DNA from: Mycoemilia scoparia
Lineage: Eukaryota; Kickxellomycota; Kickxellomycetes; Kickxellales; Kickxellaceae
NCBI GenBank assembly: GCA_027575805.1
Contig: JANBPU010000068.1
Coordinates: 1-64,000, forward strand
DNA: 64,000 bases
Direction of reading: 5' to 3'
Under the pieces are notes generated by a model, which saw only the letters and a program-made list of their open reading frames with translations, did no database searches and was not told where the DNA came from. Made by a program: the position numbers and the translations under genes. This document shows positions 23,297 through 33,571 of this stretch, piece after piece (the stretch's first letter is position 1; every line of letters starts with the position of its first letter).

Positions 23297-24021
23297 ATGT
23301 CAGAAGAAGTAGGAGTTGATAGCTTTGAAAGGATGGTTGAAGAGCTTCTTGACAAAAACCTAAAATCAGTAAGCAGAGTTAGCGAGACGACAAGATCATA
23401 TGGTGCAGAAGGATTTGATGGTGATTACCTCTTACAAGTCTGCTCATGTAAAGAACTATTGCCTCTGTCAATCAGCATTGGCAACCAATATTATGAGCGC
23501 TTGTTTTGTCAACCTGGCAAAGACAATGACAACTCCCACATCGCCCCTCTCCCTCTCGAAAGCATCTTGCAAAAGGCCCAGGCTCACCTGGGTACTTGCA
23601 AGTCACTTATCGAGGCAAAGACCTTGGCATACCATATCAAGTACAAGTGCTTTATTGGACTACTGAAGAGCGGAAAGCCATGTATGATGACCTGGTTCCG
23701 TTTAGGCCGCATGTTATCTTGGACAAATTCGTCAAATACCTTGACGAGTTGGTCCAGGACATCGCTGATTTTAAAATAAGGGCTCAGTCCCCACTACCGT
23801 CGTCATCAGATGTTGATTATGGAAACAAAAACAAGTTAGATTTTTTTGTGGTCATCAATGGTGTCGTTTTTCATTCCTCCATGGCTGCTGCAATGGTTTC
23901 AATCTGCGACTTTGTTCTTGAAATGTTCAAGGTTGGTGAACTCCAGGTGTGCCAGGAATTCATGAAAAGAGTTATCTCTGAACCAACACTGAATATCCAA
24001 ATGCAAAGCCAACCGATTTAA
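23297..24021 (+). pseudogene. novel paralogous family copy 2, frameshifted
   Basis: From ATG 23297 the frame reads MSEEVGVDSFERMVEELLDK to about 23640 (AQAHLGTCKSLIEAKTLAYHIKY), which aligns with copy 3 (VQSNLTVCQAKIAHKVGEYQ). From about 23645 the homology moves to another frame (YWTTEERKAMYDDLVPF...) and runs to the TAA at 24021. That second part contains DKFVKYLDELVQDIADFK and AMVSICDFVLEMF, again matching copy 3. No GT...AG pair fits such a short gap, so a single-base indel is the simplest reading. If the indel is a sequencing error, the intact protein would be about 240 aa. Function unknown. Confidence 0.55.
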
Positions 24022-24307
24022 CTTGAGCTAGAGTATATCCAATGTTTCATTGCTTTTAGAATTTTTGCTTTTTCTGTGTTTGAATTAGTTTAAACACATA
24101 TACACACGGTGTTTTCATTTGTAAAATATTTCCCAACTATTCCACATTCTTTTATACCCAGACTGGGATCCATTTCTTTTGTTTTTGATGTTTTTCTTTA
24201 TAGCGGCGGTACTTCTGTGGCTAAATATAAATGCGGTGAAAAGATTTATCAATTATACTGGTACATATGTCCCAAATAATTGTGACATTTTATTATTAAA
24301 TGTGCGT

Positions 24308-24450
24308 AATGTGGTGAGATTGCACTAGTGATCTGATATAAAATAGACCGAAATAGATCACCAGAAAGAGGTCCAATAATTAGCCTATTTCACATTCAAC
24401 TCCTGGTTCCTACTAGTTTTGCCTAAGGACTTTTGGATTTTGGCCATATA
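24308..24450 (+). mobile_element. MITE family B, copy B2, abutting A4
   Basis: Starts GTGGTGAGATTGCACTAGTGATC and ends ACTTTTGGATTTTGGCCATA. The core AGAGGTCCAATAATTAGCC...CAACTCCTGG matches B8 and B3. Its right end runs directly into the left end of A4. Confidence 0.8.
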
Positions 24451-24562
24451 ACTATTTTCGAAGAGTAAATGTTTATTAGTAAAAATGGACATCCATTTGG
24501 CTGTGATTACCCCTATAATCACTGGTCACCAAAAGGTACCCTTCAAAATTATTATCCATATG
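24445..24562 (-). mobile_element. MITE family A (short), copy A4
   Basis: Core GGCTGTGATTACCCCTATAATCACTGG is the reverse of the short-subfamily core. The right end CCCTTCAAAATTATTATCCATATG is intact; the left end CCATATAACTATTTTCGAAG is degraded. Confidence 0.85.
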
Positions 24563-25071
24563 GTCACCTGAACATTATCAATTCAGATTCAGCTGGATAC
24601 ATATGATACACTTGAATGAAGCACTCATCCTTTAACAGATCATCTGAACAGTTTCACCTGGGTAGATATACTCTACTCCAAGCACAGGCGATGAATTAGA
24701 TATAGTTCAATTCTTTCACTATATTTCCCCTCTTCAGTCAAAATAACGCTGATCACTTGGATTTATGGATGTCCAAAGAGTGTGATTTGCTGTGATTATT
24801 TTCAATGTCACTTGGGATTTCTTTGTTGAAATGGTCAGATGGAGCAGAGCCACATCCTGCACAATCTCTCAAATGTGGGGAGTGTTTTCACAAGTAGGAG
24901 TCAGCTGCCAATTCCACAAAGAGACACTTTTAAAATCAAGATATTCCACTTGAGATCAGCTGAGGAATCCCAACACCCACACAGAGAGAGAAAAGATAGT
25001 GCAATTGGCACAGTTCCATGTGCAGTTGAAAAGTTCAGCTACCTGGGCTGCTGTAAGAAGCTCCACAAATG
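24563..25071. other. intergenic, 0.5 kb
   Basis: Sequence upstream of the 25135 gene. No supportable feature beyond the TATA box at its end. Confidence 0.45.
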
Positions 25072-25080
25072 TATAAAAGG
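25072..25080 (+). promoter_or_regulatory. TATA box, first of two similar promoters
   Basis: TATAAAAGG within CCACAAATGTATAAAAGGAT. The second promoter at 25815 has the same TATA context (CCAAATGTGTATAAAAGGG), and in both a TTTTATCCTT leader motif follows. Confidence 0.6.
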
Positions 25081-25134
25081 ATCTGCTATTGCCTCAACAT
25101 TTTATCCTTATCGATTTACAGCACCTCTGCTACA

Positions 25135-25272
25135 ATGACCACGCAAAACAACAACACTAAAAAAAGACAGGCACCCAAGCCGATTTCTGAAACACCAACC
25201 CCCGACCCATTTGGATCATGGATGGCCTGGCAAGAATCAAAGGCCCAGGAGGCGAACCAAAGAGGCCGCTGA
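25135..25272 (+). CDS. small basic Pro/Gln-rich peptide, 45 aa, unknown
   Basis: ATG 55 bases after a strong TATA box and an A/C-rich leader. It begins MTTQNNNTKKRQAPKPISET, continues PTPDPFGSWMAWQESKAQEA and ends NQRGR. A charged, Pro-rich N-terminal half is followed by a WMAW amphipathic segment. No signal peptide, Cys or known motif. I infer a real gene from the promoter and leader context; the peptide is too short for family assignment. Confidence 0.45.
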   Translation: MTTQNNNTKKRQAPKPISETPTPDPFGSWMAWQESKAQEANQRGR

Positions 25273-25814
25273 CCTCCATTGTCCAAAATTAGAATAATCA
25301 ATATGGTCTCATGATGAGACTAGTATTACCATTTGGCAGCGAAATACCAAAATGTTGTTTAAATTAAATGAAATACAAAGATTATTCAAAATCCTGGAAC
25401 TGTTAACAGCAAAATGGGCAGAAACCAAATACACGTTTATCGGTTGTGATTTTTGGTTACCAGTTCTTTATTCTTTGTATGCACCCATTTAGTTGTTTCA
25501 ATTTTATACTATGGTCGCACAATTCGGTCATGGTTGTGCAATTTAAATTTATTTATAAATATAAATAAAGTGTTCAAAATTATTTATTAATGCAAATTTA
25601 ATATTTTATTAGCTGAAACGATGACTGCATGATAATTTTAAACAACAACATCAACCATTAGCAATGTTTCAATTAAAAACCACTTTTCTCCTTAATAATG
25701 GTTAAATAAAATCCAGGCATTTATTGATGGATTTCCGATGTAAACTTCAATTCAAAATGTAATATTATTCAAAACGCTTTTCTTCTTCTGACATTATACA
25801 AACCTCCAAATGTG

Positions 25815-25824
25815 TATAAAAGGG
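25815..25824 (+). promoter_or_regulatory. TATA box, second of two similar promoters
   Basis: TATAAAAGGG, about 740 bases after the first, with a similar leader (ATATTTTATCCTTTATCC). Confidence 0.55.
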
Positions 25825-25900
25825 TCCACTTTTGTAAGAATATTTTATCCTTTATCCTTTTCATCTACCATAACACTAGTCTTCATAGCTCTACAACGCA

Positions 25901-26308
25901 ATGCACAACAATAATTGCCCAAAGTTCCACCAGAGCCTCTTCTTGGTTCAAGTGGTTGGCAAAGTCTTTGCAAAATGATCACTCCCACCATCACAAAGAC
26001 CTGCCAATAGATGGAGTGGGAGGAGAACCAAAAAAGTGCAAAAAGGAGAGTGCTTTGGCTTCAAAAATGTTGTCAGACGGGATAATCCCAACACTGCATG
26101 TGAAGGGAAGAATATGTAAAGTGAAAAGGCCTGACCATTTTGGCGAGTTTTGCGTTAGTTCTCAACACAACACTCAAGGGGTGATTCCTGAGGGTGATGA
26201 CCTTTTGTTCACAACACTAAACTGCTACATACTTGCTTTCAGTTGCAAAAAAATTCTTCATAGCTGCACAGTATTCATTACATGTCTGGGGTTGTTTTGT
26301 GGCTATCC
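25901..26308 (+). pseudogene. possible decayed relative of the 25135 gene
   Basis: The ATG at 25901, placed like that of the 25135 gene, opens only a 25-aa frame (MHNNNCPKFHQS...). Another frame is open for over 400 bases and contains SSWFKWLAKSLQND, which resembles GSWMAWQESKAQ of the 25135 peptide, but it has no ATG near its start. This looks like a promoter-plus-gene duplicate that lost its frame, with unrelated sequence downstream. The relation rests on the promoter similarity and the W-x-x-W segment, so it is tentative. Confidence 0.3.
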
Positions 26309-26309
26309 T

Positions 26310-26433
26310 CATATGGATCGTGATTTTTGAAGGTTATCTTTTGTTGGCCAAAGATTATAGGGGCAAACACAGCCAAGTTGGTGATCACCACCTGTTAGTA
26401 AATGATCACCCTTCAAAAATAATAGCTCATATT
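26310..26433 (+). mobile_element. MITE family A (short), copy A5
   Basis: CATATGGATCGTGATTTTTGAAGG ... GATTATAGGGGCAAACACAGCCAAGTTGGTGATCA ... CCCTTCAAAAATAATAGCTCATAT. Confidence 0.92.
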
Positions 26434-26614
26434 TATTATATTATATAATTATTAAATATAAAAAATTAATACTACTTAAAGAAATAATAGCACCATTGAA
26501 AGTAATTGAAATGAAGGGGAGATTGGAGGAGGATCGAGCTAATCTTCTCTCAAGTAAATAATACAACAACGACGTCTGTCTTGGATTTCCTTCATCTTTA
26601 ATAACATTTCAATC

Positions 26615-26863
26615 TTACTCATCGCCCGCAGCTTCTTCAGAACCTCAGACACCAAGATCTCGGCCCGCATCTGGAGCTACTTCATGACCAGGGTCATCAC
26701 TTGCAGCTTCTTGTCTCTAGGCAATATTTGCATCATTACTGTTATGCTTTGCGTGAGGAGATGCAACACCTGTGCCACCTGTGGTAAGTTGAGCTGCATA
26801 GGCAACATGGCTAGAAGCAGCGACGGCCAAAACAGTGACCAGAAATAGTTTGGAATAGTACAT
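26615..26863 (-). pseudogene. small secreted protein gene with two in-frame stops
   Basis: Reverse strand from ATG 26863: MYYSKLFLVTVLAVAASSHV forms a clear signal peptide (positive start, Leu/Val/Ala core, likely cleavage after AYA). The mature part starts AQLTTGGTGVASPHAKHN. A TAG at 26717-26719 stops it after 48 aa. The same frame continues RQEAASDDPGHEVAPDAG to a TGA, then GSEEAAGDE to a TAA at 26615-26617. Composition (Ala/Asp/Glu/Gly) is even across both stops, so the frame was coding until recently. The alternative is that the 48-aa product is the real one. No homologue is recognised. Confidence 0.55.
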
Positions 26864-27855
26864 AGTTGCGACTGCTCTTGTTTAGAAACATGGAATTAGA
26901 AAAAGAGCTGGAAAATGTTGGCTGATGTTTTTACTGGAGTATGGCAGATTTTTTATCGATATTTATACACATTTGGCGAGATGGTTGGTGGCAATGGCGA
27001 TGAAGACGGAGGAAGACTTCAAAAACAGTAGTTCCTGTGGCTTAGCAATCATACACACACTCTTTTCAGAGCTGTTATGTTCTTGTGCTTGTTTAAGAAT
27101 AATAAAATCCATAAATGTAAGGCTGAGCGTACGTTTGAATTATTAGGTTCTCGAATGTGTTATATATACAATTGTTTCTCAATGGTGATGATGATGATGT
27201 GAATTATATGACTCTAACAAAAACAAAGTTAAATTAACACCACCGATTGATGTCATTAAAGAGCTGATGCTTGTGAGGCTTTGTCTGTCTGCAATTTATG
27301 TTAACAATAATACTTTCATCTTCAAATTGATGGTTTGAGGATTTTATCCACATACATAATCAGTTCAGCAATCTCACTCGCCCACATCGTGACAAGCAAT
27401 TCAGTATTCATCATGAATCTCTGTCCTTTTTTATCACTATGGAAAAGATTGACAGTATATTTGTTGCCGATGCATGACAGGATGGCTTATATGTGAAGTC
27501 ATTTTTCTTTATCGCAAACAGCAAGAACAAATGAGATCAGGCTGCCATTGTCACGCCTAATCCTCTCTTTTTTCAAGTGCTTTTGTATCAAATGTGTATA
27601 TGTGAGTGAGAAATCTGGCCATAAATCCGTGTCTATGATTTAGCATTGGCATTGTTGTTTTGCCAAACAAGCAGCAAAATATACTTTTTATCCAGACTTT
27701 TTAATGAAAAAAACAAATCAAAAGCATATCTATAATTTCCACCAAGCTAACAACCAAAAATAAGCGCAATCAATTCAAACATCACGCTGGAAGTGCATGA
27801 ACACAATGCAAGAAAGCGAGAAAGTGAGAGAAAGAAAGAAAGATGGAGAATAACC
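26864..27855. other. intergenic, 1 kb
   Basis: AT-rich spacer with short open frames only. It includes the promoter region of the 26863 gene and the 3' side of family copy 3. No repeat copy is seen. Confidence 0.45.
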
Positions 27856-28701
27856 TCAAAAATGATAATATTTAGTTCCAAATCTGTTTAAATTTCCAAC
27901 ATAATAATTGTACAGTGCTGTATCCATCAACTGCTTGCAACCCTCCACGTCACTGTTGCTGTTGCCACGCTTCATAAACCTTTCCAAGACAGCATCACAA
28001 ATAGCAACAAAAGAAACCATGGCCAAAGTGTTGGTCTGAATTGGAAACAAAAATTTCCCAAAACTATGGTCACAATCAATATCGTCACCATTGGGGTTGG
28101 TTCCATTCTCAGCAAATTTCCTATCGATGAATTCGAAAACTTGCTGATTGTGCTGGATGTATTTTTCCAATAAACTCTGAGGAGTGATCACATTTTTGGA
28201 GGAAGTGCTGGATCTCATGATTGTAGTATCAAACTGATTCCAATCCAACTCTCCAACATCCCCTCCCATCCCCACTGCCGCAGATGTTGGTGCTGTCACA
28301 GTTTTGTGGTTCTGGTGGTACTTTGCCTGGTATTCTCCAACTTTATGTGCAATCTTGGCTTGACAGACTGTGAGGTTGGACTGGACTCTAGAAAGCACAA
28401 AAGTTTGGAATTCATTGAAACCACCGCCACTGACGCTTTCTTTGTTTTCATCAAAAATGTTGCCAATTACTGCATCAAAAAGGTGTTTTGTGGCCGAGAT
28501 TGTTGAGGGCATCCCGGCTTCTTTTAGAACTTTGATCGCAAGCCCAGAGATCCTTTTTATGTCACCAGAGGATGGGGGAAGGGATAATGTGGTGGAGGGC
28601 GGAGGGAGGGGGATGAATGTGTCGACTACGTTCATGGTTTCTGATAGAATCATGTCGACAGCTTGCTTGGGTGTTTCTTTGGAGGCTGGCTGTTGCAACA
28701 T
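27856..28701 (-). CDS. unknown protein, novel paralogous family copy 3, 281 aa
   Basis: Intact single-exon frame from ATG 28701 (MLQQPASKETPKQAVDMILS) to 27856; the longest copy of the family. It shows a Pro-rich hinge (FIPLPPPSTTLSLPPSS) near residues 30-50, then helical segments: KRISGLAIKVLKEAGMPS; FQTFVLSRVQSNLTVCQAKI; and LLEKYIQHNQQVFEFIDRKF. The C-terminal hydrophobic block MVSFVAICDAVLERFMKRG is followed by GCKQLMDTALYNYYVG. There is no signal peptide, and the hydrophobic block is too polar for a confident membrane helix. A TATA box lies at 28846-28856. Function unknown; copies 1 and 2 lie 4-6 kb away on the opposite strand. Confidence 0.7.
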   Translation of the reverse strand: MLQQPASKETPKQAVDMILSETMNVVDTFIPLPPPSTTLSLPPSSGDIKRISGLAIKVLKEAGMPSTISATKHLFDAVIGNIFDENKESVSGGGFNEFQTFVLSRVQSNLTVCQAKIAHKVGEYQAKYHQNHKTVTAPTSAAVGMGGDVGELDWNQFDTTIMRSSTSSKNVITPQSLLEKYIQHNQQVFEFIDRKFAENGTNPNGDDIDCDHSFGKFLFPIQTNTLAMVSFVAICDAVLERFMKRGNSNSDVEGCKQLMDTALYNYYVGNLNRFGTKYYHF

Positions 28702-29634
28702 AGTGCCAAAGTTAACTGTGGTCTGCCGACAATGACTATCTATCAAAAGAAGTAGGTCGATAAGGGGCAGGTGATTTGTGTTTCTTTTTTTGTTTGGAAA
28801 GAATAAAGCATTTAGTTGCCCAGTGCTTGTAAAGAGTCTAGGCAGTTTTATTTATATTTATTTATGGCTTTTCTTTTTAAACAGCTTGTATAAATGCAAG
28901 TATTTTTTTTGGAGATTTGCATTGGTATTTTATTAGCCATCAAAATTAAACGATGAGTGCTTGGTTATTATGCAAAATATCCAATCCCTTTTGTCAAGAT
29001 CTGTACATGAATTTTATACTTTTTTCAGGCAATATAGGAACGATGGTTCCAAACAAGCAGAAATTGTGCCACTGTCTATGTACCATGAGAATACAAAAAT
29101 ACAGGTCCTTGGCATTATGAAAGTAACTAAGCCAATAGAGCCAAATTTGGCTAGGCTATGACTGTTGTTAATGGGCCCTTTGCTTTGCAGAGGAACTGTT
29201 GTAGCCATATCTGGTGGATTGTTAGAAAGCATCAAATTTAATTCAGCTTTTTAGTTTGTGGTTTTTACTGGAAATACCATCTGAACATAGTATTCTTTTT
29301 ACAGTATCACTTTCTTGGTTTATTTAGTTTTAAACTAACTTGACTCCACTACTGTTCAATAAGCCTCCTGCCTATACACTGAATATCCCACAAAATAATA
29401 TTCTTGAGCCAAATATGTATGTATGTGAGCAAGCAATTATATAATTGGTAGTTGTTTTTTATAAATAAAAGTTGTTGGTATTTTATTGATATTTTTATAA
29501 ACAAACATACACACACATATGTATATATATATGTGTACATATTTAAAGAATGTGAGTGTGCGTGTGTAGTTTCAATAAAAAAAGCCAATACTTAAATATT
29601 AAAAAATAAAAATAAAGAATGTGTAGAAATGTTA
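28702..29634. other. intergenic, 0.9 kb
   Basis: Contains the copy 3 promoter (TATAAATAAAA, reverse, 28846-28856). The rest is AT-rich with no supportable gene. Confidence 0.45.
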
Positions 29635-30345
29635 TTACCACTGACCACCATAGTCATCCCTGCCTCCAAGGTTGTCATCAGAGGATGGACGACCACCATA
29701 GTCTGGATGATCCTCATCACTGAATAATGATGACTGATCTTGTTGGCATGGGGATGATGAGTAGTGATGGTAATAGCCACCATCATTACCAGCATTATCA
29801 TCAACACTAACATTGCTGGCTAGTTCAAATTTTAGAATATAGTGAACTGTGCTCTTTTTAAGGTCAAAAATTTGGAGAGTAAACTCCCCATTCCCAGCAG
29901 CATTGGAGAAAAGGTTTTTGGCCTCATAAGAGTTGATATGAACCAGGTTGACTTTAGACCCTGCAACTTGCATATAAAGATCTGGTGTTTCCTTCAAGTT
30001 TTAGTAGTACAAGAAGATTGGAAAAATGTAAAGCATATGTATTAGTATTTTTTTATGCGAAGATTTTCAGGGGACATGAATGAATTGACATGATTTGGAA
30101 ATGGTTCAATACAAAAGGCTGTGGTTCAAACCAGCCCATTTGTTGCTCACCTAATGAGTGTGGTTGTTGTTTCAACTTACTTGTACCAAAGCCTCAGCAT
30201 GTGTGCTGTAGGCCGCCTCCAAATCAGCCCTGCTGTATTGTTGCTTGGGAAAGAGGTCAACTCTTCCAATTCCTCCTTCCAAGTTTGTGACCACAAATCT
30301 TTGCTGAGTGGTGGTGGCTGATTCTTGGGTGTTGGTTTCTGACAT
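29635..30345 (-). CDS. unknown two-exon protein, 173 aa
   Basis: Exons are 30345..30181 (MSETNTQESATTTQQRFVVT... to AEALVQ) and 29991..29635, joined in phase 0 across a 189-nt intron with donor GTAAGT and an acceptor AAG just after CTAAAACTTG. The joined core, RFVVTNLEGGIGRVDLFPKQ ... ETPDLYMQVAGSKVNLVHIN ... FTLQIFDLKKSTVHYILKFEL, alternates in a beta-strand-like way and suggests a small beta-rich domain. The C-terminal ~55 residues are Asp/Gly/Tyr/Ser-rich and look disordered. A TATA box lies upstream. I do not recognise the family. Confidence 0.6.
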
Positions 30346-30429
30346 TGATTATCTATTTTTAGACTCTATTATAGTGAAAATGATTTTGTTGATGATGGTG
30401 TAGTTTTAAATTTTATAGGCAATTCTATA

Positions 30430-30439
30430 CCTTTTTATA
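30430..30439 (-). promoter_or_regulatory. TATA box of the 30345 gene
   Basis: TATAAAAAGG on the reverse strand, 85 bases upstream of the ATG. Confidence 0.5.
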
Positions 30440-30933
30440 CCTTTTTTTGGCTGTGTGGTTAGAAACAGTGATATTTGCAACTACATACATTGCCTAGACA
30501 GGGGCGGTCTTTGTTTAGGTGTTTCTGCTATCTGGTGTTGGCACCGACTACATTTGCATGACTTGCGACTATCTTTTTGGTTATCAACAGCCAAAGTATT
30601 TGAAGCCAGAACTGATTAAATGGTCATCTACATAAACTTGAATCCTAAATGCCATAAAATGTATTAACCATATCCAAAGAAGGTTTTGAAGCGCAAGATA
30701 TCAAAATGTTCGCAAACAATATACATTTTGAGTTCAGATTTCTAAGCAACTAATATTATTTTCCCAACCTTGATAATGCAAATGGTTAATTGGAGATGTG
30801 TATGAACTGTAATATTCACAATAGTCGCAATTACATTCAAATCCCCTATGCTTACAATAGTTTATGGACATTTATAATTCATGCCTAAAATCATCATTTG
30901 ATAACATTTCCTAATTATGATATTAGAATTGAT
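30440..30933. other. intergenic, 0.5 kb
   Basis: AT-rich, no feature seen. Confidence 0.5.
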
Positions 30934-31041
30934 AATATGGATCATAATTTTCGAAGGGTGACTTTTGGAGGTCTGCGATTATAGGGGGAACTACAGCCAA
31001 ATGTGTGACTCTATAGCCCTTCAAAAATAACTACCCATTTG
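30934..31041 (+). mobile_element. MITE family A (short), copy A6
   Basis: ATATGGATCATAATTTTCGAAGGG ... GATTATAGGGGGAACTACAGCCAAATGTGTGAC ... CCCTTCAAAAATAACTACCCAT. Confidence 0.9.
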
Positions 31042-31047
31042 AGAAGA

Positions 31048-31176
31048 TATTATTAGTGATCATGTGTGAAATGGACAGAAATGGGTTCTTTCCAGATTTT
31101 AGCTCAATCATAGGCTATTTCGCATTGAATTCCTGAGGACCAATTTTGCCTGATGGTTTGCGTGCTTTGGCTAAAG
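31048..31176 (+). mobile_element. MITE family B, copy B3, next to A6
   Basis: Contains TTAGTGATCATGTGTGAAATGG, TTCCAGATTTTAGCTCAATCATAGGCTATTTC and CCTGAGGACCAATTTTGCCTGATGG. It starts 7 bases after A6 ends; its right end is degraded. Confidence 0.7.
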
Positions 31177-31963
31177 TTACAAGTTGTTATAGACGTTCAT
31201 GTACTTGATGTAATAAATACAGAACTTTACACCACTCAAGCCAGCTTTTATTCAAAAAGATAATAACTATCTATGAATGTGTTCAGTTCGCCATGTTAAA
31301 GCCTACAAGCTTATTGCTCTATTTTCCCTGGATTATCCTCGCAGAGCGGAATTTCACTGCAGCTACCCCTTAGTGCTGAACTTTAAAAGTCTCTTAGTGA
31401 TTTGGCTATCAGGGTCGAATAGCAGCTTGTATTTCATATGAAATCTGAACCGATTGTCTTTCTCTTTAGTGTCAAGCCATACACACATTGTCGATTGCGT
31501 GATGTAAGACCAATACATGTTAGATTTGACTATATGTAAGCTCCATACCCACAACAATCACTGTTAACAAGAGATCTTCACAAAGTAACACCAGGATTTA
31601 TTAGAAAGCGGTCGTTAGTTTATTGTGATTTTCATTGATATTAATAACAATGTCACGCCCGGACTATAGTGATCAGCAATTTGCGACAATTTTCGCTTGT
31701 TATAATGCGCCTTTGGAGCCAATAGGTCAAGCGAATCTTGAATCCTGCAATCATTGACTCAGATCAATCAACCAAACTCTCCCCCTTTCCATGCCACCAC
31801 AAGCAAGCAGCATGATCATTCCGGCAGCACACATGTTAATAAAAAATAATATATATGCCCAGTAAGTATGTTCAATCCGCATGCCGCTCTCTGTTTTCTT
31901 TTCTGTTAATATTATCTGCTTATTTGGACAATTCCACACACACATATATATACAGCAGACAGG
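31177..31963. other. intergenic, GDPD promoter side
   Basis: About 0.8 kb, no supportable gene. A TATATATAC motif at about 31945 may serve the GDPD gene. Confidence 0.4.
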
Positions 31964-33571
31964 ATGGGTATCAGTGTTATACAGGCAGCAAGAGCTGCAC
32001 TAATTTCAATGGGTATTGCTCAAATCTCGAACATCTATGGAGTATCAGCGTTTATTGACGACCCTCGCCATTTTGTTTGGCCGACATTGAATGGACAGCC
32101 AACAAAGCTATTGGGTCACCGTGGTGAAAAGGCATTTCTCCCAGAGCACACAGTAGCATCGTACTTCCAGGCTGGGCTTGAAGGTGCTGACTTTATTGAG
32201 CCAGACTTGGGTCTTACCAAGGATGGCGTGGTTGTGGTAAGTATAATAGATCCTAGGAGAAGTACATCTTTTTAAGGAATATATATTTCTTCCATTTCGG
32301 CCATTTTTCCTACTTAGATAAAGATAAAACAGTAGTGGCAAAGCATTGCGTTCATTTTTTCCAATGTCTGTGATGATAGCCAACAGTAGCAGAACTACCA
32401 GGAACGTGATGATCATGTTACCATAATTGGTTGTTTTAGCAGACTAGCAAGCTCCGTCCCATCATCAGATTTAATCCGCTTTGATGCTTTGGTTTAACCC
32501 AATGTGTGCGTATAATTCATGCAACTCTTTTTTTATATATAGTGCCATCACGACGAATTCCTAAGCGGATTAACCAATGTTGCCGATTTCCCTGAATTCG
32601 CAGACAGGAAGCGCAACTATACCTGGTCATACGATAAGTATGTCAACACTGCTTATGACTGGTTTATTGTCGATTTTACCTATGAAGAGCTCAGCAGACT
32701 TCGTGTTCGCCAGGAGCGTTACCCATGGAGACCTCAAGTTTACAACGACAAATTCAAGATTGCAACATTCGCAGAATATCTCGATATTATCCGTAACATC
32801 ACTGTCACACTTGAACGTCCATTTGGAATCATCACAGAAATCAAATCACCCAAGCTCTACAACAGATTTATGCCATACCCTCGTTACTTTGAGGACAAAG
32901 TTCTTGCCATGATCCAGCACTGGGGATTCGGAAATAACTCTTCAAAGCCTATAAATATCCCCAAGAATGAAGCCACTGCTCCCTACCTTAAGTCGGTAAA
33001 GCCTTGGCCCTACAATGTCAAGGTTGGCCCAGCCGTCATCCAATCTTACGATGAAGACACCATAAAATACATAAGCAAAAATTCTGGAATAACCACCCAA
33101 TATCTCAATGAATTCAATCCACGAATGTTTACTCCAAAGGGACTTGATGAAGTAGCCAAACACAGCAAGATTGTTAGCACCTGGAAAGATATCCTCGTTG
33201 CTGGCCCAGAAGCATACATCAAAGACACATACCCTGAATCCAAGTGGGATCAAAAGGAGATCGACAGGCTTGGCGGCTTCTTGACTGGCAAAGAGTTTGT
33301 TGATGAGGCCCACAAGCGTGGTATGCAGGTATCCCTATATACTTTCTATGACTCTCATCAGGATAAGCTCTATTTGTGCGAAAAGGATAAGAAGCTGTCG
33401 TCACCTAAAGGCTTCTGTCCAAAAGACAAGATTGAGGAATTCTTCTATTTCTTTGATCTTGGTGTTGACTTGCTGTTTTGTGAAGATCTGGTCGAATCCC
33501 AAGAATTACGGATCTTTTACAATAACAAGTTGGAGGCTCAGCAAAAATCCAATTTGAATCAAAACCATTAA
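31964..33571 (+). CDS. glycerophosphodiester phosphodiesterase (GDPD/GlpQ type), 2 exons
   Basis: Exons are 31964..32236 and 32543..33571, phase 0, with a 306-nt intron; 433 aa. The enzyme hydrolyses deacylated phospholipids (glycerophosphocholine and similar) to glycerol-3-phosphate and an alcohol. Motifs: GHRG with His52-Arg53, LPEHT with Glu61, EPD with Glu79 and Asp81, then across the splice join CHHDE with His94, and EIKSPK further on. The TIM-barrel core follows with DTYPESKWD and VSLYTFYDS late in the chain. The long insert between the HD motif and the EIK strand is typical of the bacterial GlpQ-like and fungal secreted forms. The N-terminal ~28 residues are hydrophobic and may be a signal peptide. 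Phosphate scavenging is an inference. Confidence 0.93.

Noticed and set aside
25812..26330. 172-aa frame beginning at the second TATA box
   Set aside because: Starts without an ATG inside the promoter itself, and its end runs into MITE A5; treated only as a decayed locus.
30090..30130. tRNA-like GGTTCAAACC motif
   Set aside because: No matching acceptor stem or anticodon arm could be folded around it. I found no convincing tRNA gene anywhere in the window.
32108..32416. 102-aa reverse frame over GDPD exon 1 and its intron
   Set aside because: Antisense shadow of the exon plus intron sequence.
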